Shown here piece after piece: positions 25,995-34,689 of a stretch of 64,000 bases of DNA. Source of the DNA: Selenihalanaerobacter shriftii (lineage in GTDB: Bacteria; Bacillota; Halanaerobiia; Halobacteroidales; Acetohalobiaceae); the NCBI RefSeq assembly GCF_900167185.1, contig NZ_FUWM01000006.1, positions 1-64,000 on the forward strand. The letters run 5' to 3'. The translations under genes were made by a program, and so were the position numbers. Within the stretch, counting starts at the first letter, position 1, and each line of letters begins with the position of its first letter. The notes beneath the pieces were generated by a model that worked only from the letters and a program-made list of their open reading frames with translations, was not told where the DNA came from and did no database searches.

Positions 25995-26648
25995 CTACCC
26001 TCCATAAGTTATATCTTGTTTATCATACCATTGTAAAGCTGCATAAAAATCTTCAGATTTAAAATCAGGCCAATAACTATCTACTACATAAATATCAGAA
26101 TAAATCGACTGCACTGGTAAAAAACCACTTAACCTTCTTCTTTCTCCCCAGCGAATTATTAAATCAATTTGAGATATATCATTTGAATTTAAAGAATCAA
26201 TAATATTACTTTTTCTCTTACCTTCTCTTTGACTTTTAATTAAATTATATAAGTCCCAATGCCAACCATAGTTAACCAGAAAGTTAACCTTTATTCCCTC
26301 ATCTCCAAGATCTTGCCTCTTTTCAGTGTAAGGTAGTAGTTCTTCTGGAAACATGGGAGTGTCAGTATTCCCTACTACAAGTAATGAAACATCTTCTTTA
26401 GCGATCATTTTTACCGCATCAATACATGCCTGAGTAAAAGCTTCAGTCTGGATTGAAGGTCTTTTAGTATTATCCATTGTAAAACCATAGTAAGTTAACT
26501 CTTTGACTCCTACTTCTTTACATAATCTCAAAAGTTTTAATCCTGGTTCTAATCCTTTTTGATAACCATCTTTTTTAGAAAAACCATTATTTACAGCCCA
26601 TCTTCTATTCCCATCTGGAATAATACCTATATGATCTGGAATCCTCAT
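25995..26648 (-). CDS. Divergent undecaprenyl diphosphate synthase (cis-prenyltransferase) homologue
   Basis: Cis-prenyltransferase of about 217 residues. The catalytic loop HIGIIPDGNRRWA with its Asp is conserved, and the C-terminal IIRWGERRRLSGFLPVQSIYSDIYVVD...WPDF corresponds to the usual RTSGE.RLSNFLLWQ...WP segment. However, the central region is unlike housekeeping UppS (GFTMDNTKRPSIQTEAF instead of FSTENWKRP), and the uppS-cdsA context is absent. It may make a shorter or special cis-prenyl chain. The start is ATG 26648 rather than GTG four codons upstream. No neighbouring gene suggests the product. Confidence 0.85.
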   Translation of the reverse strand: MRIPDHIGIIPDGNRRWAVNNGFSKKDGYQKGLEPGLKLLRLCKEVGVKELTYYGFTMDNTKRPSIQTEAFTQACIDAVKMIAKEDVSLLVVGNTDTPMFPEELLPYTEKRQDLGDEGIKVNFLVNYGWHWDLYNLIKSQREGKRKSNIIDSLNSNDISQIDLIIRWGERRRLSGFLPVQSIYSDIYVVDSYWPDFKSEDFYAALQWYDKQDITYGG

Positions 26649-26660
26649 TACCTTCCCCAC

Positions 26661-26967
26661 CTTCCATAATATAAAATCGTATCAAAAGACCATTCTTATA
26701 AAAAGTATAACCATCTTTTATTATAACTAAACCTAATCTATAAAGAATCAGAATAAAAATTAACTTTAAGTTTTAAATATTTAACGATTTTACCAGTAAT
26801 CATACAAATCTAATAATAATTATCATAAATTTTCAATTTTAACAGTATAACGTTAGTAAAAAAAAGTATAAATAATGATAAAACAGAAAAAATAAAATTA
26901 ATAATTATTATTGCCAATTAATTATTAATTAAAAATATTTAAGCTTTGTACAAAGGAGGTATAAAAA
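26661..26967. other. Divergent intergenic region upstream of the P-type ATPase
   Basis: Very AT-rich stretch between the UppS homologue and the ATPase. It should contain promoters for both directions but I cannot single out good boxes. Only the AAAGGAGG ribosome site of the ATPase (26952-26959) is clear. No hairpin or riboswitch is recognised. Confidence 0.4.
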
Positions 26968-29826
26968 ATTAACTTTTACCAACAAAAAGTTGAAGATGTC
27001 TTTAAAGAACTCAGTACTAGTCAGAAAGGTATTTCTAAAAATGAAGCACAAAAAAGACTAAAAGAACATGGAACAAATGAATTACAAACTTCACAAGGTA
27101 CACCACGGTGGCTTTTATTCTTATTACAATTTAAGGATGTATTGACGATAATGTTAGTAGTAGCTTCTGGTATGTCCTTACTAATCCAAAATTATCGTGA
27201 TGCTATTGTAATGTTAGCCATTGTTATAATTAATGTAGTAATAGGTTTCTTTCAAGAATTTAAAGCAGAAAAAATAATGTCTTCTTTAAAAAAATTAATC
27301 CAGTCCCCTGCTAAAGTTTATAGAGATGAAGGAATTAAAGAGCTGGCACAGAAGAATTTAGTTCCTGGTGATATAATTAGCTTAGAGGAAGGAGACAAGA
27401 TTCCTGCAGATATAAGAATAATAGAATCGAATAATCTTAGAGTAAATGAAGTATCCTTAACAGGAGAATCTGTACCTCAGGAGAAACAGGTTAATCAAAT
27501 TAATGAAGAAACTGCTCTTGCAGACCGAATCAATATGGCATACATGGGCACTAATGTTGCCGCTGGATCAGCTAAAGGGGTAGTAGTTTCTACAGGAACA
27601 GATACTGAAATGGGTAAGATTGCCTCTCTAACTCAAGAAGAAGAAAAATCAGAATCACCTCTGCAACAAGAGTTACGAATAATCGCTAATCAATTAGCAA
27701 TCTTTGCTATCGTAATCGGTATTCTGTTATTGGGTGTGAGTATATATCGCGGACTTAATCTATATTATGCCTTAGTTTATGGTTTAGGCATTACTATTGC
27801 CATTGTTCCTCAAGCATTACCTATGCAGGTTACTGTCTCGCTCTCTCAAGGAGTAGCCAGAATGTCTGAACAGAATGCAGTAGTTAAAAAACTCTCTTCT
27901 GTTGAAACTCTTGGTTCTACAAATGTAATCGCCACAGATAAAACCGGTACTCTTACTAAAAATGAAATGACTGTTAAGACCGTCTGGTTTGATGGGCAAG
28001 AATACAAAATAACTGGTCTTGGTTATGAGCCGGAAGGAGATATCTTAAATCAAGATGATAAACCTTTAAGTCAGGAAAAGAAAGATGAGTTAGAAATAAT
28101 ATTTGATGCTGCAACAATGTCTTCAAATGCCGAAATTCACCCTCCTGATGATGATCATTCTGGATGGTATTCTATAGGAGATCCTACTGAAGCAGCTTTA
28201 ATTACTTTATCGACTAAACTAGATATGCGTTCTTCTAAAGAAGATGAAGAGAATCCTGAAATTCATGAATTTAGCTTTGATTCAGAACGTAAACGAATGA
28301 GCTCAATAAGGGAGTTTGAAGATGGTAAGCTTTTAACTCTAAAGGGAGCATTAAATAGCGTTCTTTCAATATCAAATTATATTTATAAAAATGGTGAGAA
28401 AGTAAAAATTACTGAAGAAGATAAGAAAATGCTAAATGAATTAAATGAAAATTATTCGAATCAAGCCCTACGAGTTTTAGCTGTTGCTCATCGTAAACTT
28501 GATTCTAATGAAACTGAATATGAAATAGATAAGATTGAAAGAGATGTAGTCTTTTTAGGATTAGTAGCAATGATTGACCCACCTAAGGAAGGGGTCAAAG
28601 AAGCAATTGCAGATGCCCATCAAGCTCATATCAACACCTATATAATGACTGGTGATCATGCCATAACAGCTAAAGCAATCGCAGATGAAATTAATCTAGG
28701 TGGTGATAAAGAAGCACCAGCAATTACTAACCAAGAATTAGAAGAAATCTCTGATGAAAAATTAAAACGTAAAATGGATGAAAATGAATCTCTAATTTTT
28801 TCTCGAGTTTCACCAGAAAACAAATTAAGGATCGTGCAAAATCTAAAAGAACAAAATAAAATTGTTGCAGTTACAGGGGATGGTGTCAATGATGCTCCAG
28901 CACTTAAAAGTGCACATATCGGTGTCGCTATGGGACAGATGGGAACTGATGTATCAAAAGAAACTGCTGAAATGATACTGTTAGATGATAGTTACCCAAC
29001 ACTAGTCTATGCTATTAAAGAAGGCCGAACAATCTATAATAACCTTAAGAAAACAGTGCTTGGTACCTTAACCAGTAATGCAGCTGAATTATTAATTGTT
29101 TTATTAGGTTTAATTGGAGCTGTCTTCTTCGGATGGCCAATACCAATATTAGCTATTCAGATTCTTGCTATTGATCTACTTGCAGAAATTGTCCCTCTAA
29201 CTGCATTAACATTTGATCCTGGTTCTGAAGAATTAATGACTACCCCTCCACGTGATCGAGATGAGCATATTATTAATAAAAGAAGTACTATTGAAGTAGT
29301 ATTCTTAGGTATTATGATGGGAGGATTAGCCTTTATTAACTACGGTCTCTTTGTTAATAATATCAAAGGAGGATTCACAAATAATCATGCCCTATATCCT
29401 CGGGCTACCACTATAACCTATTTAACTATTGTTATTTGTCAGTTATTGAATATACTTTCACGACGTTATAAATTTACCAGCCTCTTTAATGAAAACTTCT
29501 TTAGCAATAAAAAGATGCTTTATTCAATCATTATTTCTTTTGTTTTAGTATTATCCGTTGTTTACGTACCAGGTCTTAATTCCTATCTTGATTTTGCGCC
29601 GTTACCAGTAGTAGACTGGTTAAGAATACTAACAGCAGGTGGAATCTTCTTACTATCCTTTGAGGTAATAAAGTGGTATAAACGAAAGAACGCTTTTAGT
29701 GAAGAAAGATCAACTAATAGAAATGAATTGAAAGATTTAAAACCACAATTTGATTTAGAAACAAGTGAAGAATTAGCCCCAAAGAAGGACGATATAAAAG
29801 AAGAAGCTCCTAAAGATGAATCTTAA
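26968..29826 (+). CDS. P2-type cation-transporting ATPase with ATT start codon
   Basis: Membrane ion pump, 952 residues if begun at ATT 26968. The frame is open from there and encodes the conserved N-terminus (NFYQQKVEDVFKELSTSQKG...EAQKRLKEHGTNEL); AAAGGAGG lies eight bases upstream, an in-frame TAA is six bases before, and no ATG occurs until residue 59 inside helix 1. Actuator motif LTGESVPQE, phosphorylated Asp324 in DKTGTLT, and hinge VTGDGVNDAPALK are intact. The helix-4 signature is VPQALP, with Gln282 replacing the Glu of PEGLP calcium pumps, so ion specificity is uncertain. The acidic C-terminal tail of about 45 residues is probably cytoplasmic. Confidence 0.92.
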   Translation: MNFYQQKVEDVFKELSTSQKGISKNEAQKRLKEHGTNELQTSQGTPRWLLFLLQFKDVLTIMLVVASGMSLLIQNYRDAIVMLAIVIINVVIGFFQEFKAEKIMSSLKKLIQSPAKVYRDEGIKELAQKNLVPGDIISLEEGDKIPADIRIIESNNLRVNEVSLTGESVPQEKQVNQINEETALADRINMAYMGTNVAAGSAKGVVVSTGTDTEMGKIASLTQEEEKSESPLQQELRIIANQLAIFAIVIGILLLGVSIYRGLNLYYALVYGLGITIAIVPQALPMQVTVSLSQGVARMSEQNAVVKKLSSVETLGSTNVIATDKTGTLTKNEMTVKTVWFDGQEYKITGLGYEPEGDILNQDDKPLSQEKKDELEIIFDAATMSSNAEIHPPDDDHSGWYSIGDPTEAALITLSTKLDMRSSKEDEENPEIHEFSFDSERKRMSSIREFEDGKLLTLKGALNSVLSISNYIYKNGEKVKITEEDKKMLNELNENYSNQALRVLAVAHRKLDSNETEYEIDKIERDVVFLGLVAMIDPPKEGVKEAIADAHQAHINTYIMTGDHAITAKAIADEINLGGDKEAPAITNQELEEISDEKLKRKMDENESLIFSRVSPENKLRIVQNLKEQNKIVAVTGDGVNDAPALKSAHIGVAMGQMGTDVSKETAEMILLDDSYPTLVYAIKEGRTIYNNLKKTVLGTLTSNAAELLIVLLGLIGAVFFGWPIPILAIQILAIDLLAEIVPLTALTFDPGSEELMTTPPRDRDEHIINKRSTIEVVFLGIMMGGLAFINYGLFVNNIKGGFTNNHALYPRATTITYLTIVICQLLNILSRRYKFTSLFNENFFSNKKMLYSIIISFVLVLSVVYVPGLNSYLDFAPLPVVDWLRILTAGGIFLLSFEVIKWYKRKNAFSEERSTNRNELKDLKPQFDLETSEELAPKKDDIKEEAPKDES

Positions 29827-29876
29827 TTTAAGAATAAGATCTCCTTCAATCTTTAGCTAAATAAATAATAAAAGTT

Positions 29877-30680
29877 CTATTTTAATCCTTCTAGCCCTTT
29901 CAATCTAGCCTCTGAAATTAAACTACAAAAGATAATCAATGGTACTAAAATATTTTCTTTACTAAAACTCTTTTGTAACTGTTTAAATTCGTTTTCAGAA
30001 TAATTATGAACATCCACTAAAAGATGTCTAATCAAACCATTCTCTTTTAAGTTACCCTTTGTCAATTGAGTTAATTCTTCTCTTTGAGAGTCAAATAATT
30101 TTTGACTTCTTACCTTTTCAACCTTCACTAATGAGGCCTGTCTTTTAAAGACTGGCTCTTCTTGATGTTTATTTATCATTTTAGTTAATTCTTGATGTCC
30201 TCCTGTAATATAATCATAAAGAAGCAATCCTAAATATCTATACATAGCTTCATAAAAAGGATTCAATGATGATTCAGACTCCTTTGTGCCCAACTTAGCA
30301 GCTACATCTCCTAAAGAATATAATACTAATATATCAGGTGTTGAACTCTCTTTTACATGTGCTCCAGCCCAGCTTACCATTTTATCATATTCTTCTTTAT
30401 TAAAATCATCACTATCATCGTTCTCACTTCCTTTAGAAGCTATTTCATAATAATACATAGCTAAACAAGCATAACTATAAGGATCTGAGTTATCTTGCTT
30501 ATCAATTCCTGCCTTAAAAAATTCTAAAGCTTCATCAAAGTTACCAGCTAACCAATTACTTTTCCCCTTAAAATATAATTCTTCTATAGTTAATCCATCA
30601 TATTTTGAATTATTCTTATTTGCGTTATTCTGACTACCCTTTTTCTTCTTTAAACCTTTTAAAAAGCTTAGAATCCCCAT
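29877..30680 (-). CDS. Hypothetical TPR-like cytoplasmic protein
   Basis: Unrecognised 267-residue protein. After a basic head (FLKGLKKKKG) and a low-complexity Asn/Lys stretch, residues about 30-75 form a TPR-like helical pair (LYFKGKSNWLAGNFDEALEFF...). The rest is helical and acidic, with no signal peptide or membrane helix. It converges with the ATPase gene and lies after the helicase gene on the same strand with its own ribosome site (AGGAGGGGG). Likely a protein-interaction role, not more can be said. Confidence 0.7.
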   Translation of the reverse strand: MGILSFLKGLKKKKGSQNNANKNNSKYDGLTIEELYFKGKSNWLAGNFDEALEFFKAGIDKQDNSDPYSYACLAMYYYEIASKGSENDDSDDFNKEEYDKMVSWAGAHVKESSTPDILVLYSLGDVAAKLGTKESESSLNPFYEAMYRYLGLLLYDYITGGHQELTKMINKHQEEPVFKRQASLVKVEKVRSQKLFDSQREELTQLTKGNLKENGLIRHLLVDVHNYSENEFKQLQKSFSKENILVPLIIFCSLISEARLKGLEGLK

Positions 30681-30821
30681 AAAAATCCCCCTCCTAAATT
30701 CAAGCTTAATAATTATTAAGCTTTACAAATTTATCTCTATTTTTTATACCACTCATAATAATAATTACATATTAATAATAAAACCCCTTCACTATATACC
30801 TTAAAACAAAAAATATCTACT

Positions 30822-30856
30822 AAAAAAGGTAGTCCAATATTGGACTACCTTAAAAA
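30822..30856 (-). terminator. Terminator of the DEAD-box helicase gene
   Basis: Perfect 11-bp stem AAGGTAGTCCA / TGGACTACCTT around ATAT (30826-30851), with T-runs on both sides, so it could act in both directions. Confidence 0.9.
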
Positions 30857-30861
30857 ATCTA

Positions 30862-32445
30862 TTATTTAGGGTTCGCTGGTTCAATAGTAATATTCCTACC
30901 TTTTACTCTATTATCTTTCATAACCATTAATACTTCTTTGGCATTTTCTCTAGGAACTTCTACAAATGTATATCTATCATAAATATCGATTAAACCAACT
31001 AAGTTACCAGAAATACTAGTTTCCCCAGCTATAGCTCCCACAACATCTCCTGGAGTTACATTCTGTTTCCTTCCTATGTTCATAAAAAGTCTAACCATTC
31101 CAGCTTCTGCTCCTGTATTCCCAAAATCTTCTGTAGAATCTTTCTCTTCTTTGTTATCTTCTTCAACTACTAATTTTAATAAAGCTGCTGCTATATCAAT
31201 AGAAGTATAATCTTCTTCAACTAATCCTTCAATTACTTTAACCTCTTTTGATAAGTTATCCCCTTCTAACATTTCAATTACATCTTCTAAAAGAAGACTC
31301 ATCTTAATCTCTTCTATATCACTAGCAGAAGGTACTTGCTTCCTTTTAATTTTAGTCTTTGTATACTTCTGAATTCCTTTTAATTTATAAATTTCCTTGC
31401 CAGATACAAAAGTAAAAGCCCGACCTTTTCTACCAGCTCGTCCAGTTCTACCAATTCTATGTACATAATACTCTTCATCTTGAGGAACATCATAATTAAA
31501 TACAATCTCTATATCCTCAATATCGATTCCTCTTGCAGCTACATCAGTTGCCACTAAGACTTCCACAGTACCATTCTTAAACTTATTCATAACTCTATCT
31601 CTTTGCGATTGCTTCATGCCACCATGTAAACTATCCGCAAAATAACCTCGAGCTTGAAGTTGAATGGAAAGTTCATCTACTTGCTTTCTAGTATTACAGA
31701 ATACTAATGCCAACTTGGGATTATACATATCAATTAATCTAGATAAACTCTCTAATTTATTTCTCCTATTAACTTCAAAATAAGCTTGTTCAATATTAGG
31801 TACTGTTAATTCCTTGCGAACCACCTTGATTATTTCAGGATTCTTCTGATACTTCTTCCTTAAAGCTAAGATAGACTTAGGCATAGTAGCAGAGAAGAAA
31901 ATAGTCTGCCTTTTTCCTTTTATCCCTTTTAGAATAGTTTCTATGTCATCTCTAAAACCCATATTTAACATTTCATCTGCTTCGTCTAGAATCATCATAT
32001 CTAAATTATTTAACTTTAAAGTACCCCTTCTCATATGATCCATTGTACGACCTGGTGTTCCAATTACAATCTGCACTCCCTTTTTAAGTGCTCTAATTTG
32101 ACGCTTAATAGATTGACCACCGTAGACTGGTAAAGTTTTAATATTCTTTTTATATTTTGCCAATCTTCTAATTTCTTCTGACACCTGAATAGCTAATTCT
32201 CTCGTTGGACATAAAATTAATACCTGAACATTTTTATTGTCTTTATCTATTTTTTCTAAAATTGGAATTCCAAAAGCTGCTGTCTTCCCTGTCCCAGTCT
32301 GTGCTTGTCCTATTACATCTCTTCCCTCTAATATGTACGGAATTGCCTGTGTCTGGATTGGAGTTGCCTCCTCAAAACCCATATCTCCAACTGCTTTATT
32401 AATTTCTGTAGATAAGCCTAAATTTTCAAATTTCTTTTTTTCCAT
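30862..32445 (-). CDS. DEAD-box ATP-dependent RNA helicase with DbpA-type RNA-binding domain
   Basis: RNA helicase of about 527 residues, active in ribosome assembly or RNA turnover. The Q motif (FEEATPIQ), AQTGTGKT, PTRELAIQ, DEAD, SAT and HRIGRTGRAGRKG motifs are all present. After a dimerisation-like helical segment the C-terminus (about 450-527: MVRLFMNIGRKQNVTPGDVV ... VPRENAKEVL) is a DbpA RRM-like domain, so it is of the CshA/DeaD class. The start is ATG 32445; a GTG four codons upstream overlaps the AAGGAAG site. Confidence 0.95.
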   Translation of the reverse strand: MEKKKFENLGLSTEINKAVGDMGFEEATPIQTQAIPYILEGRDVIGQAQTGTGKTAAFGIPILEKIDKDNKNVQVLILCPTRELAIQVSEEIRRLAKYKKNIKTLPVYGGQSIKRQIRALKKGVQIVIGTPGRTMDHMRRGTLKLNNLDMMILDEADEMLNMGFRDDIETILKGIKGKRQTIFFSATMPKSILALRKKYQKNPEIIKVVRKELTVPNIEQAYFEVNRRNKLESLSRLIDMYNPKLALVFCNTRKQVDELSIQLQARGYFADSLHGGMKQSQRDRVMNKFKNGTVEVLVATDVAARGIDIEDIEIVFNYDVPQDEEYYVHRIGRTGRAGRKGRAFTFVSGKEIYKLKGIQKYTKTKIKRKQVPSASDIEEIKMSLLLEDVIEMLEGDNLSKEVKVIEGLVEEDYTSIDIAAALLKLVVEEDNKEEKDSTEDFGNTGAEAGMVRLFMNIGRKQNVTPGDVVGAIAGETSISGNLVGLIDIYDRYTFVEVPRENAKEVLMVMKDNRVKGRNITIEPANPK

Positions 32446-32646
32446 ATATAATTTCACTTCCTTTTTAATTAATAACCTTCTTTACTATAACATAGTTTAC
32501 ATTAAATTACCAATAATTAATAGTAATATAGATAATAAATTTCAGATTTAACTTATTATCTTAACTACATGACTTAGTATAATTCGCTTATATTTATAAT
32601 ATGTATAATTGCTTCTAAATCTAATCAAATTTAATTCCGTGAACCT

Positions 32647-32769
32647 CTCCACCTAAATCAAAAACAAGATTTAAATGGAGCTTCTCAATACTTCACACAT
32701 ACTAAGTAAGCCATGTGCTAATAGTTGAGTTTAAACGAAGTTTGATATTTAAGTTTCCACCTAATTTAA
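32647..32769 (-). ncRNA. Predicted omega/reRNA region at the 3' end of tnpB
   Basis: By family knowledge, the guide RNA of TnpB overlaps the end of tnpB and runs to the right end of the element. The segment between the tnpB stop and the RE hairpin on the minus strand is about 120 nt and is the expected scaffold position, with the guide read from DNA beyond 32640. Only position supports this. Confidence 0.45.
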
Positions 32770-34059
32770 TTAGGCAATCCTTATTCGTTCTGGATTGTCC
32801 ACAAATCCATTATCTCTCGCCTGTTTAATAGGTCTGAGAATACATTTATCTTTTAAGTATCTACGAAGAATATTAAGACTTCCATTTTGGTCTGAATTAA
32901 TTAATATATCTTCATTAGTTTTAAATAGTCCTCTTTTAATTCTTCTAGACTTATCATAGTTAGACTTATTTAGTTTTTCTAAATCAATTGCACTACAACC
33001 AGAAGTATACGATTCATTGATTTTAACAACTTTAATATCTTCTAGTTTAGCTTTATATTCAATCAACTCTACCAGTCTTTGAATAGGTATTTGAACAAAA
33101 GATTTAAGATTGTTGCCTTGCTTAATATTTTTTATATCTCCAATCACAATAGTAGATGCTTTATGTTGAATGGCTAATTCAATTATCTTTCTACTAGCTT
33201 TATGAAGATAGTCCTTAACATAGTTTCTTCTTTTGAGTCTAAGGTTTCTAATTTGATTAGTATCTTTAATCTTGCTAATGCCTAACTGCTTCATTCTAAT
33301 ACTAACCAATCTAGCAATCTCTTTATTAAAATAAGCATTTTTAGATTTAATAGTTTTACCATTGATAATATAACTTTCAGTATTACTTTTAAATGTCAAG
33401 GTAGCTAGATTGTCTAGCCCTAAATCTATTGCCATTATATTAGGATTAGTATTTTCTTTGACTTTCTCAACTTTGTAGATAATTAATAGATACCACTCTT
33501 TAGAGAGTTTATCTTGCTTAATCCTTATCTGTTGGAGGATGTTTCCCACGGAATGTCCATTGGAAATGGAGGAAGTTTCTAAATCTACGATGCTTTGAAC
33601 TGCTAAAGGCAATTCAAAATTAAGACTTTTCACATCATATTTAGATTTTATCGCTTTGGATAAGGATAATAGCAATTTATTATCTCTAACTCTAGTGGCT
33701 AAGTTAGTAAAAATTATTTGACAAGGGTCTTTGTCCATATTTTTAAATTTAGGTGGTCCTGGTTTACCTTTATATTTGCTAGGGTTCTTTTTATAGTCTT
33801 TGATAGAATTAAAGAAACTTTTCCAATCTTGAGCCAACTGCTTTAATGCCTGTTGTCTATTATGACTGTGTAAATAATCGTTATGCCAATTAGATTTAAA
33901 CTGTTTTTCCAACTGAGTATATACAGGTTTTACATCTTCATTATTTTTGATTTGATAGTTAACTGTATTATATAATTTTGAACAATGCCAACTTAACTCT
34001 TTAATTATCTCTAATTGATTATGACTTAACTTAGGTTTGAATTTAAATGATAGTCTCAT
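32770..34059 (-). CDS. tnpB: TnpB (RNA-guided nuclease family) with altered RuvC-II and no zinc ribbon
   Basis: IS605-type TnpB, 429 residues. The N-terminal OrfB-type domain is followed by RuvC-I MAIDLGLDNLATL (Asp212) and RuvC-III NSDQNGSLNI (Asp390). At the usual RuvC-II position the sequence is TIVIGDIKNIK, with Gly307 where canonical proteins have Glu; a Glu349 just before YTSGCS may substitute. The usual CxxC...CxxC ribbon is absent, only one Cys remains. It may therefore be a rearranged-site variant or inactive. In active members the protein cuts DNA guided by the element's right-end RNA. Confidence 0.9.
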   Translation of the reverse strand: MRLSFKFKPKLSHNQLEIIKELSWHCSKLYNTVNYQIKNNEDVKPVYTQLEKQFKSNWHNDYLHSHNRQQALKQLAQDWKSFFNSIKDYKKNPSKYKGKPGPPKFKNMDKDPCQIIFTNLATRVRDNKLLLSLSKAIKSKYDVKSLNFELPLAVQSIVDLETSSISNGHSVGNILQQIRIKQDKLSKEWYLLIIYKVEKVKENTNPNIMAIDLGLDNLATLTFKSNTESYIINGKTIKSKNAYFNKEIARLVSIRMKQLGISKIKDTNQIRNLRLKRRNYVKDYLHKASRKIIELAIQHKASTIVIGDIKNIKQGNNLKSFVQIPIQRLVELIEYKAKLEDIKVVKINESYTSGCSAIDLEKLNKSNYDKSRRIKRGLFKTNEDILINSDQNGSLNILRRYLKDKCILRPIKQARDNGFVDNPERIRIA

Positions 34060-34139
34060 TGATTTTTCACCTCCATTATATTATAATTATATCATTAATA
34101 GATTTAGTTGTAAATTAAAAATATGGAGGTTTAATCTTT

Positions 34140-34547
34140 ATGAGTAGAGAACTTAATAGTAATCGTCACTCTGTTTATAGTCTAAAATATCATTTAGTTG
34201 TAATTACAAAATATAGACACAAATGTATCACTCCTGAAATGCTTGAAGAACTAGAAAAGATATTTACTAGACTACTTAATGACAAAGATTGTAATGTTTT
34301 AGAATTTGGAGGAGAGGAAGACCATGTACATATTCTCTTTGAAACTCCACCACAAATACAATTATCTAAGTTAGTTAATACGTTAAAAACTGTATCTTCA
34401 AGACTTATTAAAAAGCGATATGAGCAACATTTGAAAAAATATTATTGGAAGTCTGCTTTTTGGTCTAGAAGTTACTGTATTATATCTACTGGTGGTGCTA
34501 CTATCGAGACAATTAAAGAGTATATTGAAAATCAAGGTAAAGATTAA
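34140..34547 (+). CDS. tnpA: IS200/IS605-family Y1 transposase
   Basis: Single-strand peel-and-paste transposase, 135 residues and apparently intact. The HUH metal site is DHVHILFE (His62, His64); the nucleophile is Tyr128 in IKEYIENQ; the Y1 hallmark WSRSYCIISTGG precedes it. It acts on hairpins at the element ends. It is divergent from tnpB, with ATG after TGGAGG. Intact reading frames for both genes and matching end hairpins suggest the copy is recent. Confidence 0.95.
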   Translation: MSRELNSNRHSVYSLKYHLVVITKYRHKCITPEMLEELEKIFTRLLNDKDCNVLEFGGEEDHVHILFETPPQIQLSKLVNTLKTVSSRLIKKRYEQHLKKYYWKSAFWSRSYCIISTGGATIETIKEYIENQGKD

Positions 34548-34637
34548 TTTAAAATTAAATATTTAATTAAATTTTAAATAGCCAATTCACCTCCACCCAA
34601 TGCATAGCTTGGATGGAGTTTTCTTGGCTGTTTTAGA

Positions 34638-34671
34638 TAAAAAAAGCCTCCTATATTTCTATAGAAGGCTC
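34638..34671 (-). terminator. Terminator of the DUF2680 gene
   Basis: Minus-strand stem AGCCTTCTATA / TATAGGAGGCT around GAAA, followed by TTTTTTTATC. Confidence 0.88.
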
Positions 34672-34689
34672 TTAGAATTTATATTAAAT

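Larger units (their letters stand above)
32640..34625. mobile_element. IS200/IS605-family insertion sequence with divergent tnpB and tnpA
   Basis: A complete-looking element with a Y1 transposase (tnpA, plus) and tnpB (minus) diverging from an 80-bp centre. Both outer ends carry related imperfect hairpins: 32647-32680 (CTCCACCTAAATC / GATTTAAATGGAG) and 34591-34618 (CTCCACCCAA / TTGGATGGAG). These are the subterminal palindromes expected at RE and LE. Exact cleavage sites and the target tetranucleotide cannot be fixed by eye. It sits between a helicase gene and the DUF2680 gene and interrupts neither. Confidence 0.85.

Noticed and set aside
27142-29826. P-type ATPase starting at ATG 27142
   Set aside because: This would remove the conserved N-terminal domain and start inside the first membrane helix, without a ribosome site; the ATT at 26968 has one.
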